From: Olsenella_L kribbiana
GTDB taxonomy: Bacteria; Actinomycetota; Coriobacteriia; Coriobacteriales; Atopobiaceae
Direction: 5' to 3'
DNA: 64,000 nucleotides
Assembly: GCF_036408795.1 (NCBI RefSeq)
Contig: NZ_JAZGJP010000007.1
Location: 55,587 to 119,586, forward strand
Part shown: positions 8,979 through 17,501 of the stretch, piece after piece
How positions within the stretch are numbered: position 1 is the stretch's first letter
Layout: every line of letters starts with the position of its first letter
The notes under the pieces: model-generated
What the model was told of the DNA's origin: nothing
Databases searched by the model: none
What the model saw: the letters and a program-made list of their open reading frames with translations, nothing else
Made by a program: the position numbers and the translations under genes

Positions 8979-9356
8979 ATGGCTACCGGCAAAAGCTCTC
9001 TGGCACCCTGCTTCGCAAGTGCCGATGCAAGTATCACGGGATCGGGATGCGCCCTGAGGCGTGTCCTCGACGCGGTGGGCGGCAAATGGAAGATCCTGCT
9101 CCTCGTTGCGCTCTCGCAGTCAGAGGAGCTGCGCTACGGCGAGCTCAGGAAGCTCGTCTTCGGTATCACGAACACGATGCTTGCCTCATCCTTGAAGGAG
9201 CTCGAGGCAGACGGCCTTGTGGAGAGGCATCAGTACGACGAGATGCCGGTGCGGGTCGAGTACCGTCTCGCGCCGCGTGCCCGCACCCTCATTCCCATCC
9301 TGATGGAGCTCAAAGATTGGGGAGAGGCCCATCTCATGCAGGCAGACGAAGCCTGA
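8979..9356 (+). CDS. HxlR-family winged-helix regulator
   Basis: A 125-residue DNA-binding protein with the typical core: CALRRVLDAVGGKWKILLL, then the helix pair LRYGELRKLVFGITNTMLASSLKELEADGLV and the wing VEYRLAPRA. There are cysteines at residues 11 and 24. The second sits where redox-sensing members such as YodB and HypR keep their sensor cysteine, just before the first helix. It is divergent from trxA around a palindrome, so redox control of the thioredoxin genes and of itself is a reasonable inference. The stop at 9354-9356 abuts the stop of the opposing small gene. Confidence 0.88.
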   Translation: MATGKSSLAPCFASADASITGSGCALRRVLDAVGGKWKILLLVALSQSEELRYGELRKLVFGITNTMLASSLKELEADGLVERHQYDEMPVRVEYRLAPRARTLIPILMELKDWGEAHLMQADEA

Positions 9357-9602
9357 TCAGGCCCAGCTGCAGCCGCCGTCGATCTCGGACCTGTCGCCGA
9401 TGCCGAGCTCGTAGCGCTCCGTCGCCTTCATCATGTTGAGCTCGGCGAGCTCGATCTCCCCCTCGATATACGGCTCATAGAACTTGTCGATGCCGCAGGC
9501 ATCGAGCGAGCAGTCGCCGCAGTCATCTCCCCAGGAGAGGGCTTCTGTGACGATCTGGATGCGCTCCTCGCGCGTGGTATCGGCAATCTTCGTGCTTCTC
9601 AT
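9357..9602 (-). CDS. Small cysteine-containing protein of unknown function
   Basis: An 81-residue acidic protein I do not recognise. It contains a cysteine cluster DDCGDCSLDACG near residues 27-38 and one more cysteine near the C-terminus (GGCSWA), so it may bind a metal. It lies just downstream of the AmmeMemoRadiSam genes on the same strand but behind a terminator-like hairpin (9643-9679), so it is probably transcribed separately. It is convergent with the HxlR gene with no gap. Confidence 0.6.
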   Translation of the reverse strand: MRSTKIADTTREERIQIVTEALSWGDDCGDCSLDACGIDKFYEPYIEGEIELAELNMMKATERYELGIGDRSEIDGGCSWA

Positions 9603-9642
9603 AGCGTTCCTTCCGACCAGTCTGTCTCCAGTATGGCACGAA

Positions 9643-9679
9643 GAGGGAGGGCTGACATATGTTCTGCCAGCCCTCCCTC
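9643..9679 (-). terminator. Hairpin terminator downstream of the AmrS gene
   Basis: GAGGGAGGGCTG (9643-9654) pairs perfectly with CAGCCCTCCCTC (9668-9679). It lies between the 3' end of the radical SAM gene and the start of the small cysteine protein gene. Confidence 0.7.
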
Positions 9680-9699
9680 ATGTTCGCTCCTGCCAGATT

Positions 9700-10566
9700 T
9701 TAGACGTTTCCGCACCGGACCCGGTCGAGATAGTTCTTCGCTACATCTGCCAGATGGTAGACGGTCTCCACGGGCGTCGGCTCGTCCGTGTTCATATGCC
9801 ATCTTGGGAAGAAGCGGGTGATGTGGAGCGTGATGGGATCTCCTTCCGTCGGGATCTCCGAGAGCCACTTCGCGATGCTCTCCACATCCTCGTCCTTGTC
9901 ATTCATGCCGGGGACGATCAGGGTCGTGACCTCGAGGTGGCAGGTCGGCGTCGCAGCCAGAATCTCGATTGTCTTCTGGACAGTCGCGAAGTCTCCGGCA
10001 CAGTTGTCGTAGAACTTCTGGCTTGGTCCCTTGAGGTCGATGTTCGCCGCATCGATCAGGGGCGCAAGCTTGCGGATGATAGGCTCGTTTGCGCAGCCAT
10101 TCGAGACAAGGATGTTCTTGAGGCCTGCCTGATGTGCCAGCACGCTGCAGTCGCGCACATACTCCCAGCTGACAAGCGGCTCGTTGTAGGTATAGGCAAT
10201 GCCCGAGACGAAGGGACCTTCTTCCCGGAGCCTCTGCGCCGAAGCCACAAGCTCTATCGGCGAGACTTCCTTCCAGGGCACGCCGCCTTCTCCGGTCTGC
10301 GAGATCTGCCAGTTCTGGCAGAAGGGGCAGCGCAGGTTGCAGCCGTAGCTGCCGACGGAGAGCACCGTCGTGCCAGGCATGAAGTCGGAGAGCGGCTTCT
10401 TCTCTATCGGATCGAGCGCTATGGATGTAAGCCTGCCGTAGCTCTCAGAGACGATCTTCCCGTCTCGGCATGCACGGGCACGGCAGAATCCAGCCTGTCC
10501 CTCCTTGAGATGGCAGGCATGCGGACAGACCGGACAGGTCACAGTGCTCTCTCGCTTCTCTTCCAT
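9700..10566 (-). CDS. amrS: AmmeMemoRadiSam system radical SAM enzyme (AmrS)
   Basis: A 288-residue radical SAM protein. The cluster-binding motif CNLRCPFC (Cys 76, 80, 83) follows a cysteine-rich N-terminal region (CPVCPHACHL...CRAR) typical of AmrS/PflA-like activases. The segments NEPLVSWEYVRD and ILVSNGCANEPI are family-typical. Its start overlaps the stop of the upstream fused AmrA/AmrB gene (TGATG). The system occurs widely in anaerobes and archaea; its substrate is unknown. Confidence 0.9.
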   Translation of the reverse strand: MEEKRESTVTCPVCPHACHLKEGQAGFCRARACRDGKIVSESYGRLTSIALDPIEKKPLSDFMPGTTVLSVGSYGCNLRCPFCQNWQISQTGEGGVPWKEVSPIELVASAQRLREEGPFVSGIAYTYNEPLVSWEYVRDCSVLAHQAGLKNILVSNGCANEPIIRKLAPLIDAANIDLKGPSQKFYDNCAGDFATVQKTIEILAATPTCHLEVTTLIVPGMNDKDEDVESIAKWLSEIPTEGDPITLHITRFFPRWHMNTDEPTPVETVYHLADVAKNYLDRVRCGNV

Positions 10567-11963
10567 CAGATGTGTCTCACCACTTCGAATCGTTCGAGCT
10601 GGACGTCTTCCTCTTTCGGATCGATGCCGCCCTTGCGGGCTGCAATCTTCACCTGCTCCTCTGGCGTATCGATGCCGTCAAGATCGGGCAGCAGGAGCCC
10701 GCGCCTGCCGTCGGGCGTCGAGACGATGACGCCGAAGCGCCTTGGGTCGAGCTCAGAGAGGCTGTCGATCGGCTCGGGGTCTCCAAGCACATCGACCGAA
10801 TAGACAAGCTCGGGAAGCTCCGATTCCTTCACGGCAGAGAAGCGCGGGTCTCTCGTGGCGGCAGAGATAGCGTTGGCGCAGATCTCCTCGGCGAGGTTTG
10901 CCCTGGTCGGTGCAATCGTGCCGATGCAGCCTCTGAGCTCGCCGTCCTCCTTCAAGGAGACGAAGCATCCAGCGCGGGGCTCTGTGAGCTCGGCTGGAAG
11001 GCTGGCATCAGGAACGATGCGCTTTCCTGTCTTCACATAGGTCTCGAGAGACCTTCTTGCCAGCTGGACGAAGGGGTCCTCATGCTCCTTGCGCTCGTGC
11101 ATCTTCTCCGTGTGCGCTTCTTCGTACGCTTCGAGGAAGCAGCGGCTCTCGTCGCGCTTGTCGGAGGTCGGCGTGAAGGCGGCAACGCCGTAGCCGACAC
11201 CGAAAGGGCCTTCGTGGGACAGAAGCTCTGAGGAGACAGGGATGCCGTCAAGCACTCCTGCCATGATCTGGAAGCTCCGAAGACCGCATTCTGCGGCACG
11301 GTCTGCAAAGCCCCGGTCCATCGTGAGCAGGCGCAGGAAGTCTCCTGTCTGGAAGATGTCGCAGATCTCCTTGTCGAACTCGGGGCCTTCCTTTGCATAT
11401 CCATAAGGCCCATCAGCCTTGAGCTTATGGGAGAGGTCGCCCGAGGCGACGAAGACGCATTTGCGTCCGAGCTTCTCTGCGGCTGCCTGGATGGCCTGGC
11501 CGAGCTCATAGTGGGCAGCAGGGGAGAGGCCAGAGAGGCCGACACGCACATACTTCGCGCCCTTGTAGTGGTGCTCGATGAAATGGACCGGGATCATCGT
11601 TGCATGGTCGAGCGAGCTGTCCTGCTCATAGGAGGTGCCGGCAGAAAGGTGGCGCTCCTGCGCAAGCCTGTCGATCTCGTCCGTGAATTCCTCGTCGTAG
11701 GCAATCTCGTAGCGTGCTTCCGGTGCTCCGAACTGAGCGAAGGAGCCACGTGCTCCCTTGCCCGGAGAGATGTGGTTGTAGTCCCGGTACATCACGGTAT
11801 GGGGAGAGGAGATCACTATCGTGTCAGGAGCTATGGCAGCGATGCGCCTGCCCACTTCCTCGTAGGCATCTATCGTCTTCTGGATGCCCTTCTCTTCGCC
11901 CCGGCCGACTTCGGGGATGATCAGTGGCGGATGCGGAACCGCGAATGCAGCAGCAATGCCCAT
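10566..11963 (-). CDS. Fused AmmeMemoRadiSam protein: Memo-like dioxygenase fold plus AMMECR1 domain
   Basis: A 465-residue fusion. Residues 1 to about 270 form a Memo/LigB-like extradiol-dioxygenase fold (VPHPPLIIPEVG near the start, VFVASGDLSHKL in the middle). Residues from about 285 to the end form an AMMECR1 domain (CFVSLKEDGELRGCIGTIAP and SRDPRF-like segments). The start is placed at ATG 11961-11963, because the frame further up to 12032 is not Memo-like. It overlaps amrS by one base. With AmrS it supplies all three parts of the AmmeMemoRadiSam set, thought to carry out an uncharacterised radical modification. Confidence 0.9.
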   Translation of the reverse strand: MGIAAAFAVPHPPLIIPEVGRGEEKGIQKTIDAYEEVGRRIAAIAPDTIVISSPHTVMYRDYNHISPGKGARGSFAQFGAPEARYEIAYDEEFTDEIDRLAQERHLSAGTSYEQDSSLDHATMIPVHFIEHHYKGAKYVRVGLSGLSPAAHYELGQAIQAAAEKLGRKCVFVASGDLSHKLKADGPYGYAKEGPEFDKEICDIFQTGDFLRLLTMDRGFADRAAECGLRSFQIMAGVLDGIPVSSELLSHEGPFGVGYGVAAFTPTSDKRDESRCFLEAYEEAHTEKMHERKEHEDPFVQLARRSLETYVKTGKRIVPDASLPAELTEPRAGCFVSLKEDGELRGCIGTIAPTRANLAEEICANAISAATRDPRFSAVKESELPELVYSVDVLGDPEPIDSLSELDPRRFGVIVSTPDGRRGLLLPDLDGIDTPEEQVKIAARKGGIDPKEEDVQLERFEVVRHI

Positions 11964-12172
11964 GATGTGCCTCCCAAATGCGCATGCACGCGCGACAGAG
12001 CCTGCAATGCATTGCTGTATATACCCAGGCATAAACTTTTGAACATGTGTCGGGTTTCATAGACGGCAGGGTTCTGTCCTTGAAAGGACTATGTGCAGCA
12101 AAGAAACAGAAAGGCAGAGATAGCTGCTCTTTGGCTATGCTGGATTCGATGCAATGAGGAGGACGGGAGCCG

Positions 12173-12418
12173 ATGGAACAGCGGAGCAGCAGAGGCAGCG
12201 TGCGCAGGGCACAGGGGCTTGCCCAGGCAGGAAGGCGTCCGGATGAGAGTCCGGAGGAGTTCCGTGCCTGTGCAAGGAAGCGCCGCTATGCGACGGCTGT
12301 CGAGGCGAAGAAGGCTGCAGCCCATGGTGCGCACAAGAAGGATGCGCCGCAGCTCTATGTCTATGCCTGTCCCTATTGCGGAGGCTGGCATCTCACGCAC
12401 AGAAAGCCGCGCTCTTGA
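12173..12418 (+). CDS. Small putative zinc-binding protein with CPYCxGWHLT tail
   Basis: An 81-residue basic protein of unknown function. The C-terminal half carries CARKRRYATAVEA and then YACPYCGGWHLTHR, giving an isolated cysteine, a CxxC pair and a histidine that could bind zinc. A second gene in this window (28999-29292) has the same layout, RYATxxEA followed by CPYCxGWHLT, so the two are paralogues. The ATG at 12173 follows GGACGGGAG. It precedes the PTS IIA gene by 80 bp. Confidence 0.65.
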   Translation: MEQRSSRGSVRRAQGLAQAGRRPDESPEEFRACARKRRYATAVEAKKAAAHGAHKKDAPQLYVYACPYCGGWHLTHRKPRS

Positions 12419-12498
12419 GTGCAGTTTTCGGACAGATGGGCATCCATCTGCCGTATGCTTGTCAGGAAGATGAGTGAAAGCTGCGGGAAGGGGAGCCC

Positions 12499-12951
12499 AT
12501 GGACTTCGTATCCGACGATCAGATATTGCTCGGCAGGGAAGCGGAAAGCCGCCATGAGCTGCTCCGCATGCTCTGCGCACAGGCCGAGGCCCTGGGCATC
12601 GTGAAAGACGACGAGGCAGCCTATCAGGCCTTCCTGGCAAGGGAAGAGCTCGGTGCAACCGGTCTCACCGAAGGCTTTGCCGTGCCTCATGCCAAGAGCG
12701 CCACGATTGTACGCCCTGCGGTCATGGTCTGGAAGAACAAGACCGCCGTACCCTGGCCTTCCTTCGATGAGAAGCCGGTCGATATCGCGGTTGCCCTCTT
12801 CGTGCCTGAAGCAAACAGGGAAGAGCATATCCGTCTGCTTTCGAAGACGGCTGTCCTTCTGATGGATTCTGCCTTCCGCAAGATGCTCCGGGAGAGCGAG
12901 GACGCGCACACAATAGCTTCTGCCATCTCGGATGCACTGGCGCAGGAATAG
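12499..12951 (+). CDS. PTS sugar transporter subunit IIA, fructose/mannitol type
   Basis: A 150-residue cytoplasmic phosphocarrier of the EIIA type 2 (fructose/mannitol) fold. The phosphorylated histidine is in GFAVPHAKS (His 64). The ATG at 12499 follows GGGAAGGGGAG. It stands alone: no IIB or IIC gene is next to it, and it is a different family from the glucose-type IICB at 35.4 kb. It may serve a distant transporter or act as a regulatory IIA (PtsN-like). The sugar cannot be named. Confidence 0.88.
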   Translation: MDFVSDDQILLGREAESRHELLRMLCAQAEALGIVKDDEAAYQAFLAREELGATGLTEGFAVPHAKSATIVRPAVMVWKNKTAVPWPSFDEKPVDIAVALFVPEANREEHIRLLSKTAVLLMDSAFRKMLRESEDAHTIASAISDALAQE

Positions 12952-13103
12952 CTGCCCTGCGTTTTCCTGTCCTTTTCCGCCTGCGCCCTTCCAGCATCCG
13001 CTGGGAGGGCATCTTCTTGGAGTATTTTGGGGCTTCGGAGATTTTTGGCTACGGGCTCCTTCTTCGGGTAGGTCTTATATGTGCGCGAAGGGAGCGAGAA
13101 GAG

Positions 13104-13895
13104 ATGGACAGCATCGAGGAATGGAAAGGGCGTCCAAGCGCAGAGCTTCCGCTCGAGATTGTAGGCGCCTTGGCGAATCCGCATATCACATTGGTGCCTG
13201 AGGGGAAGGCAGAGGCTTTGGTGAAAGACTCCGCCCTGGCCCAGGAGACGGGATATAGGCTCGACGACGATGGAGTATGGCAGATTGCCATCTCCTCAAG
13301 CCTTCCCGGCGTCACGCCTGACATGCTGCGCTGGCTCTTCTGGTGGTGCCCCAAGGCGGACGAGCGCTTCTGTGCCCTCTATCCTGAATCGCATGAGACG
13401 ATCCTCTTCCGTGAGTCGGACAGCTCCTATTTCGAGCGCGCCGAGCGTCCCCATTTCCAGGACAACATGGTCTATGTGACGGAGCGCGTAGGCAGAGAGG
13501 GGACAGCTTCTGCCATTCGCTTCGTGAAGCCGGAAGAGTGCGCGCTCGATCCGAAGAAGCTCCACCAGGAAGGCGTGCCCTATGCGCTCTGCGCAGAGAT
13601 CGGCACGAACCGCGGTGCCATGATGCATACGCGCTTCATCGGCCTCTTCCACAAGACAGACGAAGGGCTCCATTTCACAGGCCGCTTCTGGGTTGGCTCC
13701 ATGCTTCCCTGGAAGTGGATGAGGAAGAGGATGCACTCCGAAGAGGGTGCCCGTGCACTCTGCGAGCATGCCTCCATCGAGGCCAGGAACCTGGCAGAGC
13801 GCCTGCCTTCGCTCTATGAAGCCTATGGGCCAGGAGATGAGCGCTACAGGCAGGAACCTGAGCCGAAGAAGCAGAAGAAGCACAGGAAGCGCTGA
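13104..13895 (+). CDS. DAPG hydrolase (PhlG)-like protein
   Basis: A 263-residue protein resembling the 2,4-diacetylphloroglucinol hydrolase family, which cleaves a C-C bond using a zinc ion in a START-like fold. The aromatic segment MLRWLFWWCPKADERF, the YPESHE motif and the late MMHTRFIGLFHKTDEGLHFTG-like part fit the family. The last 15 residues are a lysine-rich tail. The start is placed at ATG 13104 (MDSIEEW), since upstream residues are not family-like. No phloroglucinol genes are nearby, so the natural substrate is open. Confidence 0.65.
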   Translation: MDSIEEWKGRPSAELPLEIVGALANPHITLVPEGKAEALVKDSALAQETGYRLDDDGVWQIAISSSLPGVTPDMLRWLFWWCPKADERFCALYPESHETILFRESDSSYFERAERPHFQDNMVYVTERVGREGTASAIRFVKPEECALDPKKLHQEGVPYALCAEIGTNRGAMMHTRFIGLFHKTDEGLHFTGRFWVGSMLPWKWMRKRMHSEEGARALCEHASIEARNLAERLPSLYEAYGPGDERYRQEPEPKKQKKHRKR

Positions 13896-13902
13896 GAAGA
13901 AA

Positions 13903-13932
13903 CGAGGCCAGAAGCGCATGCTTCCGGCCTCG
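13903..13932. terminator. Bidirectional terminator between convergent genes
   Basis: CGAGGCCAGAAGC (13903-13915) pairs with GCTTCCGGCCTCG (13920-13932) with one G-T type mismatch, over a four-base loop. It lies between the DAPG-hydrolase-like gene and the opposing SecB-like gene. Confidence 0.75.
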
Positions 13933-13958
13933 ATGCTTTTCCATGCTTTGTGGCAAGA

Positions 13959-14426
13959 TCACTTCTGCTCGGGCTTGTCTTCCTGTACAGACTGGATGAA
14001 GGCGACGGGGTCAATGGCAGGCAGGATGAAGCCATTGAGTGCCGTCTGCGCCGTGAGTGTCACGAAGTTCGAGCGCATGTGCGAGTAGAGCGCCATGACG
14101 CCCTGGGTGCGGAGCACCTCTGCCGGATCGGCGTCCTTGCCGAGAGCGGACTTCGGGACAGCGACCACGGTGTGGCCTTCAAGCGTCGAGCGCGCATAGA
14201 CCTTGTCCTTGTTGCCGGTCTCGGTGAGGGCAAGCTTCACTGTCAGGGGCACATCGATGCGCCAGAGCGCCTCGTTGTCCTCTGTGGCCTCCTCGAGCGG
14301 CTGCGGGATGGTCGTGAGCGTGAAGCTCGCATCATAGGTATCGGGAATCTCCTCTTCTGCCGTGAACTCGACGCGGGTCAGGCAGAGGACCTCGATGCGG
14401 AGTGGTGAAAGAAAATTCTTGCTCAT
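13959..14426 (-). CDS. SecB-like chaperone family protein
   Basis: A 155-residue acidic protein with no signal peptide. Its C-terminal part (HMRSNFVTLTAQTALNGFILPAIDPVAF, about residues 115-142) resembles the end of SecB, where a similar helix is followed by a GGFPxLxLxPVNF segment, and the first part is all beta as in SecB. The start is ATG 14424-14426 (MSKNFLSPL). SecB-like proteins outside Proteobacteria often guide a toxin-antitoxin pair or a phage-type export partner; none is adjacent here. The assignment rests on pattern only. Confidence 0.5.
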   Translation of the reverse strand: MSKNFLSPLRIEVLCLTRVEFTAEEEIPDTYDASFTLTTIPQPLEEATEDNEALWRIDVPLTVKLALTETGNKDKVYARSTLEGHTVVAVPKSALGKDADPAEVLRTQGVMALYSHMRSNFVTLTAQTALNGFILPAIDPVAFIQSVQEDKPEQK

Positions 14427-14638
14427 TGAGCGGATCCTTCCAAGCGTGCGGGGCCCGAAGGCCAATCCGGAATCATTCAGACTTCGATGGTAACGCAAAT
14501 CCGTAGCCCCAAGCCTGGCACATCTGCAAGCGCAGAAAACGGGACAGGGGAGCTCCAAGGTGACCGTATGGCTTTTCAGGTCTGGACTCGTACCTCGGCT
14601 ATGATGGGATGATGCAGAAGAGCCTGGAAGGGGAGGCA

Positions 14639-15649
14639 ATGGCAGAGAAGAAGAGCGCAGGCACGCATGCAGCAAAGCATGTAGCAAAGGGCAGGAAGGC
14701 ATCTTCCAAGAGCACTTCTTCTGCCAAGAGCGCCTCTTCCAAGAAGGGCAGCTCTGCCAAGCATGCGAAGGGCGGCAAGAGCAAGAAGAAGCTCACGAAG
14801 AAGCAGGAGCTCATCCGCCACCGCGTGAAGCTTGTGGCAATCATTGCCGCTATCGTCTGTGCCATCGCCGTCGGCATCCGCCTCTTCATCTTCGAGCCGA
14901 CGGTTTCGGGCACATTCCATGGGGCAGAGCTTCCGAGTGCCGAAGCTATCGAGACGAGCCCCTATGACTGGAACTTCCTCCTCCGTGGTGTCGATGGCAG
15001 GCTCCACTATGTGGTCTCCGGCACAGAGGAGAGCAGGTCTGGCATCGATGTGTCGGCTCATCAGGGAGATATCGACTGGCACAAGGTGCGTGCAGACGGC
15101 ATCTCGTTTGCAATCATCCGTCTTGGCTACCGCGGCACCGAATCCGGCACGATCCAGCTCGACGAGCGCTTCAGGCAGAACCTCCTCGGCGCCCAGATGG
15201 CTGGCCTCAACATCGGCGTCTACTTCTACTCGCAGGCAACGACCGTGGCGGAAGCCGAGGAAGAGGCAGACTTCGTGCTCTCGGAGCTTGGCGCCACGCA
15301 GCTTGTGTATCCGGTCGTCTTCGACTTCGAGCCGACAGGATCTGATGGGGCACGCATCTCTGGCATGAGCGCAGACGAGATGTTCGCCGTGGCAAAAGCC
15401 TTCTGCGACAGGATTGCTGCCTCAGGCAGGACTGCCATGCTTTACGGCAACTACTACGACCTTCAGGATATGGAGTATACGGGACTCTGGCAGTATGGCT
15501 ATTGGCTGGCGTCCTATACGGACCTGCCGTCGGCTGACATCCCGTTTGCGATCTGGCAGTACTCGGCAGAGGGTACGGTCTCAGGGATCGATGGGTACGT
15601 CGATCTCGATATCGACCTCTCGAAGGTGCTCCAGGCTTCGCTTGCCTAG
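14639..15649 (+). CDS. Membrane-anchored GH25 lysozyme (N-acetylmuramidase)
   Basis: A 336-residue cell-wall hydrolase. Residues 1-60 are a highly basic Lys/Ser/Ala low-complexity cytoplasmic region. One membrane helix follows at about 64-82, then an extracellular GH25 domain from about 133. The domain shows SGIDVSAHQGDIDW, the catalytic DFEP segment and YGNYYDL, with the C-terminal IWQYSAEGTVSGIDGYVDLDI typical of GH25. ATG 14639 follows a strong GGAAGGGGAGG site. It should cut peptidoglycan glycan chains at the outer membrane face. The very basic tail is unusual and could bind nucleic acid or membrane lipids. Confidence 0.88.
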   Translation: MAEKKSAGTHAAKHVAKGRKASSKSTSSAKSASSKKGSSAKHAKGGKSKKKLTKKQELIRHRVKLVAIIAAIVCAIAVGIRLFIFEPTVSGTFHGAELPSAEAIETSPYDWNFLLRGVDGRLHYVVSGTEESRSGIDVSAHQGDIDWHKVRADGISFAIIRLGYRGTESGTIQLDERFRQNLLGAQMAGLNIGVYFYSQATTVAEAEEEADFVLSELGATQLVYPVVFDFEPTGSDGARISGMSADEMFAVAKAFCDRIAASGRTAMLYGNYYDLQDMEYTGLWQYGYWLASYTDLPSADIPFAIWQYSAEGTVSGIDGYVDLDIDLSKVLQASLA

Positions 15650-15652
15650 TCC

Positions 15653-16096
15653 CTACCAGGGAATGCTGTCATCGAAATCGCAGTTGTAGGGACCGGCATC
15701 CTCTGCCGCTCCGTCGTCTTCGCCCTGGGCGAAAGCATCCATCTCTTCCGGATCCCCGTAGAACTCTGCCTCGGTCACCTCGTGCCAGGAGTCATCGGTC
15801 CAGTCAACGACCTCGTCTTCTGCACGCGGACGGTTCATGAAGGCCGTGAAGGCAGCCTGGGCCTCCTCGGAGCGCTCCTCCTCGATCCAGCGGCTGCGCT
15901 CGGAGACGAGCGTCACGGCCTCGTCTGCTGCCTCCTCGAAGGAATGGGGACGGCAGCGGCGCAGGTATTCTGCCATGCGCTGCATCGTCTTGGGGCCGCG
16001 CACGTACTGCGCGAGCGCAAGGCCGAATTCCTTCGGGTAGCCAATCTCCTGCGCTGCCGACACGAGGTCCTGAAGCGCCTGTCCATACTCGTCCAT
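15653..16096 (-). CDS. Conserved hypothetical acidic protein
   Basis: A 147-residue protein I do not recognise. The N-terminal 95 residues look folded and helical (EFGLALAQYVRGPKTMQRMAEYL region). The C-terminal third is strongly acidic and probably disordered (DDGAAEDAGPYNCDFDDSIPW). The start ATG 16094-16096 follows GAAAGGAAG. It is convergent with the lysozyme gene with three bases between the stops, and follows the MFS gene on the same strand by 15 bp, so it is probably co-transcribed with that exporter. Confidence 0.65.
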   Translation of the reverse strand: MDEYGQALQDLVSAAQEIGYPKEFGLALAQYVRGPKTMQRMAEYLRRCRPHSFEEAADEAVTLVSERSRWIEEERSEEAQAAFTAFMNRPRAEDEVVDWTDDSWHEVTEAEFYGDPEEMDAFAQGEDDGAAEDAGPYNCDFDDSIPW

Positions 16097-16111
16097 CGTG
16101 GCTTCCTTTCT

Positions 16112-17311
16112 TTATGCATGCTTCCTTGCAAGCATAGCTGTCACGCCGGCTGTTGCAGCGGCAAGAACGGAGAGCGCACCTCCCACGAGGCCGAGCATGG
16201 AAAGGCCTGAGGCTGTCACGACTGCGCCGCCTACGGCCGTGCCGAAGGAGATGCCGACATTGAAGGACATGGGCTCAAGGGAGCTTGCAAGTGTCAGGGC
16301 CTTTGGATGGCGCGTGCGGGCAGCATGCATGAAGAGGGAGACGCAGGGAACGGAAGCCAGATACATGAGGAGGGCGAGGGCAAAGATCAGGACAAGGGCA
16401 GGGACGGCCGCTCCGCCGACTGCCCAGAGGCCTATGAGGACAGCAGCCTGCGCAAGGAAGGTGACGACCAGGGCGCGCACGCTGAAGCGGGAGTCGATCC
16501 AGCCGCCTGCGAGGTTCGAGATGAAGGTCACGGCGCCGTATGCCATGAGCGTCGTGGAAGCGGCAATCGTGTCCATGCCGAGGATGGTCTCGAGGTAGGG
16601 CGTCACGTAGCCGTAGAACGTGTAGACGGAGCCCTCGCCGAAGACGAAGATCAGCATGGCAGCAATGACCTGGGGCTCCTTGAAGAGGCATGCCTGCTCC
16701 CTGAACGTGGCAGGCTCGTCGGTCGCACCCTGGCGCGGAAGGAACCAGAGGCAGAGCGCGCAGGTAAGGATAGCGAGGGCCAGCACGCCGTACATGAAGA
16801 CATGCCAGTTCGCGACATCGGCTATGAACTTGCCGGCAGAGGTTGCGACGACCATTGCGACGGAGTAGGACGCATAGACAAGCGAGAGGGCCCAGGAGCT
16901 CTTCTCAGGTGTCGTGAGCTCCGGGATGAACGTGAGGCCCACGGCCAGAAGCGCGCCCGAGACAGACCCGATCAGGATACGGGAGACCAGAAGGACAGAG
17001 AAGCTGGTGGCAAGGGCGGAGATGATGTTGCCGGCACAGAAGATGAGGCTATAGGCGAGAAGCAGGCTGTATCTCTTGAAACGTCCGCAGGAGAGCGCAA
17101 GCACCGGTGTCATGACCGCATAGGGCAGGGCAAAGAGGCTGATGAGCTGGCCTGCCGTGGCAAGGCTCACATTGAGGTCGGCTGCCAGGTCGGACTCGAT
17201 GCCGATGACGGAGAACTCGGAGCAGCCGAGGGAAAATCCCAGAAGGACGAGGAGCGCCAGGCAGATACGGGCGCGGACAGGGGAGACGGAAGCTTGGACA
17301 GTGCTGGACAA
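16112..17311 (-). CDS. MFS transporter, AraJ/drug-efflux type
   Basis: A 399-residue major facilitator with about twelve membrane segments. Segment 1 contains GCSEFSVIGIESDLAADLNVS, the typical EFxxxG pattern of the AraJ/YdhP/chloramphenicol efflux group, followed by AGQLISLFALPYAV. It probably exports small organic compounds or sugars by proton antiport. It is divergent from a second, related MFS gene with 190 bp between starts, and is followed by the small acidic gene. Substrate unknown. Confidence 0.85.
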   Translation of the reverse strand: MSSTVQASVSPVRARICLALLVLLGFSLGCSEFSVIGIESDLAADLNVSLATAGQLISLFALPYAVMTPVLALSCGRFKRYSLLLAYSLIFCAGNIISALATSFSVLLVSRILIGSVSGALLAVGLTFIPELTTPEKSSWALSLVYASYSVAMVVATSAGKFIADVANWHVFMYGVLALAILTCALCLWFLPRQGATDEPATFREQACLFKEPQVIAAMLIFVFGEGSVYTFYGYVTPYLETILGMDTIAASTTLMAYGAVTFISNLAGGWIDSRFSVRALVVTFLAQAAVLIGLWAVGGAAVPALVLIFALALLMYLASVPCVSLFMHAARTRHPKALTLASSLEPMSFNVGISFGTAVGGAVVTASGLSMLGLVGGALSVLAAATAGVTAMLARKHA

Positions 17312-17501
17312 GAGATGTGCCTCACTTTTCTGATCGGATGAGTCCTGTCAGCCTAGCATGCCTGGCATGGGCCAAAACCATCTTCACAGCGGCGCCATCT
17401 GCTGTGCTGCCTTGATGCTGTTCTGCAGCTGGCATGTCAGTACACCTTCCTGTCTGCCATGCTGTTTGGGTCTTCAGGAACTGCGTGAAAGGTGATTTCC
17501 A

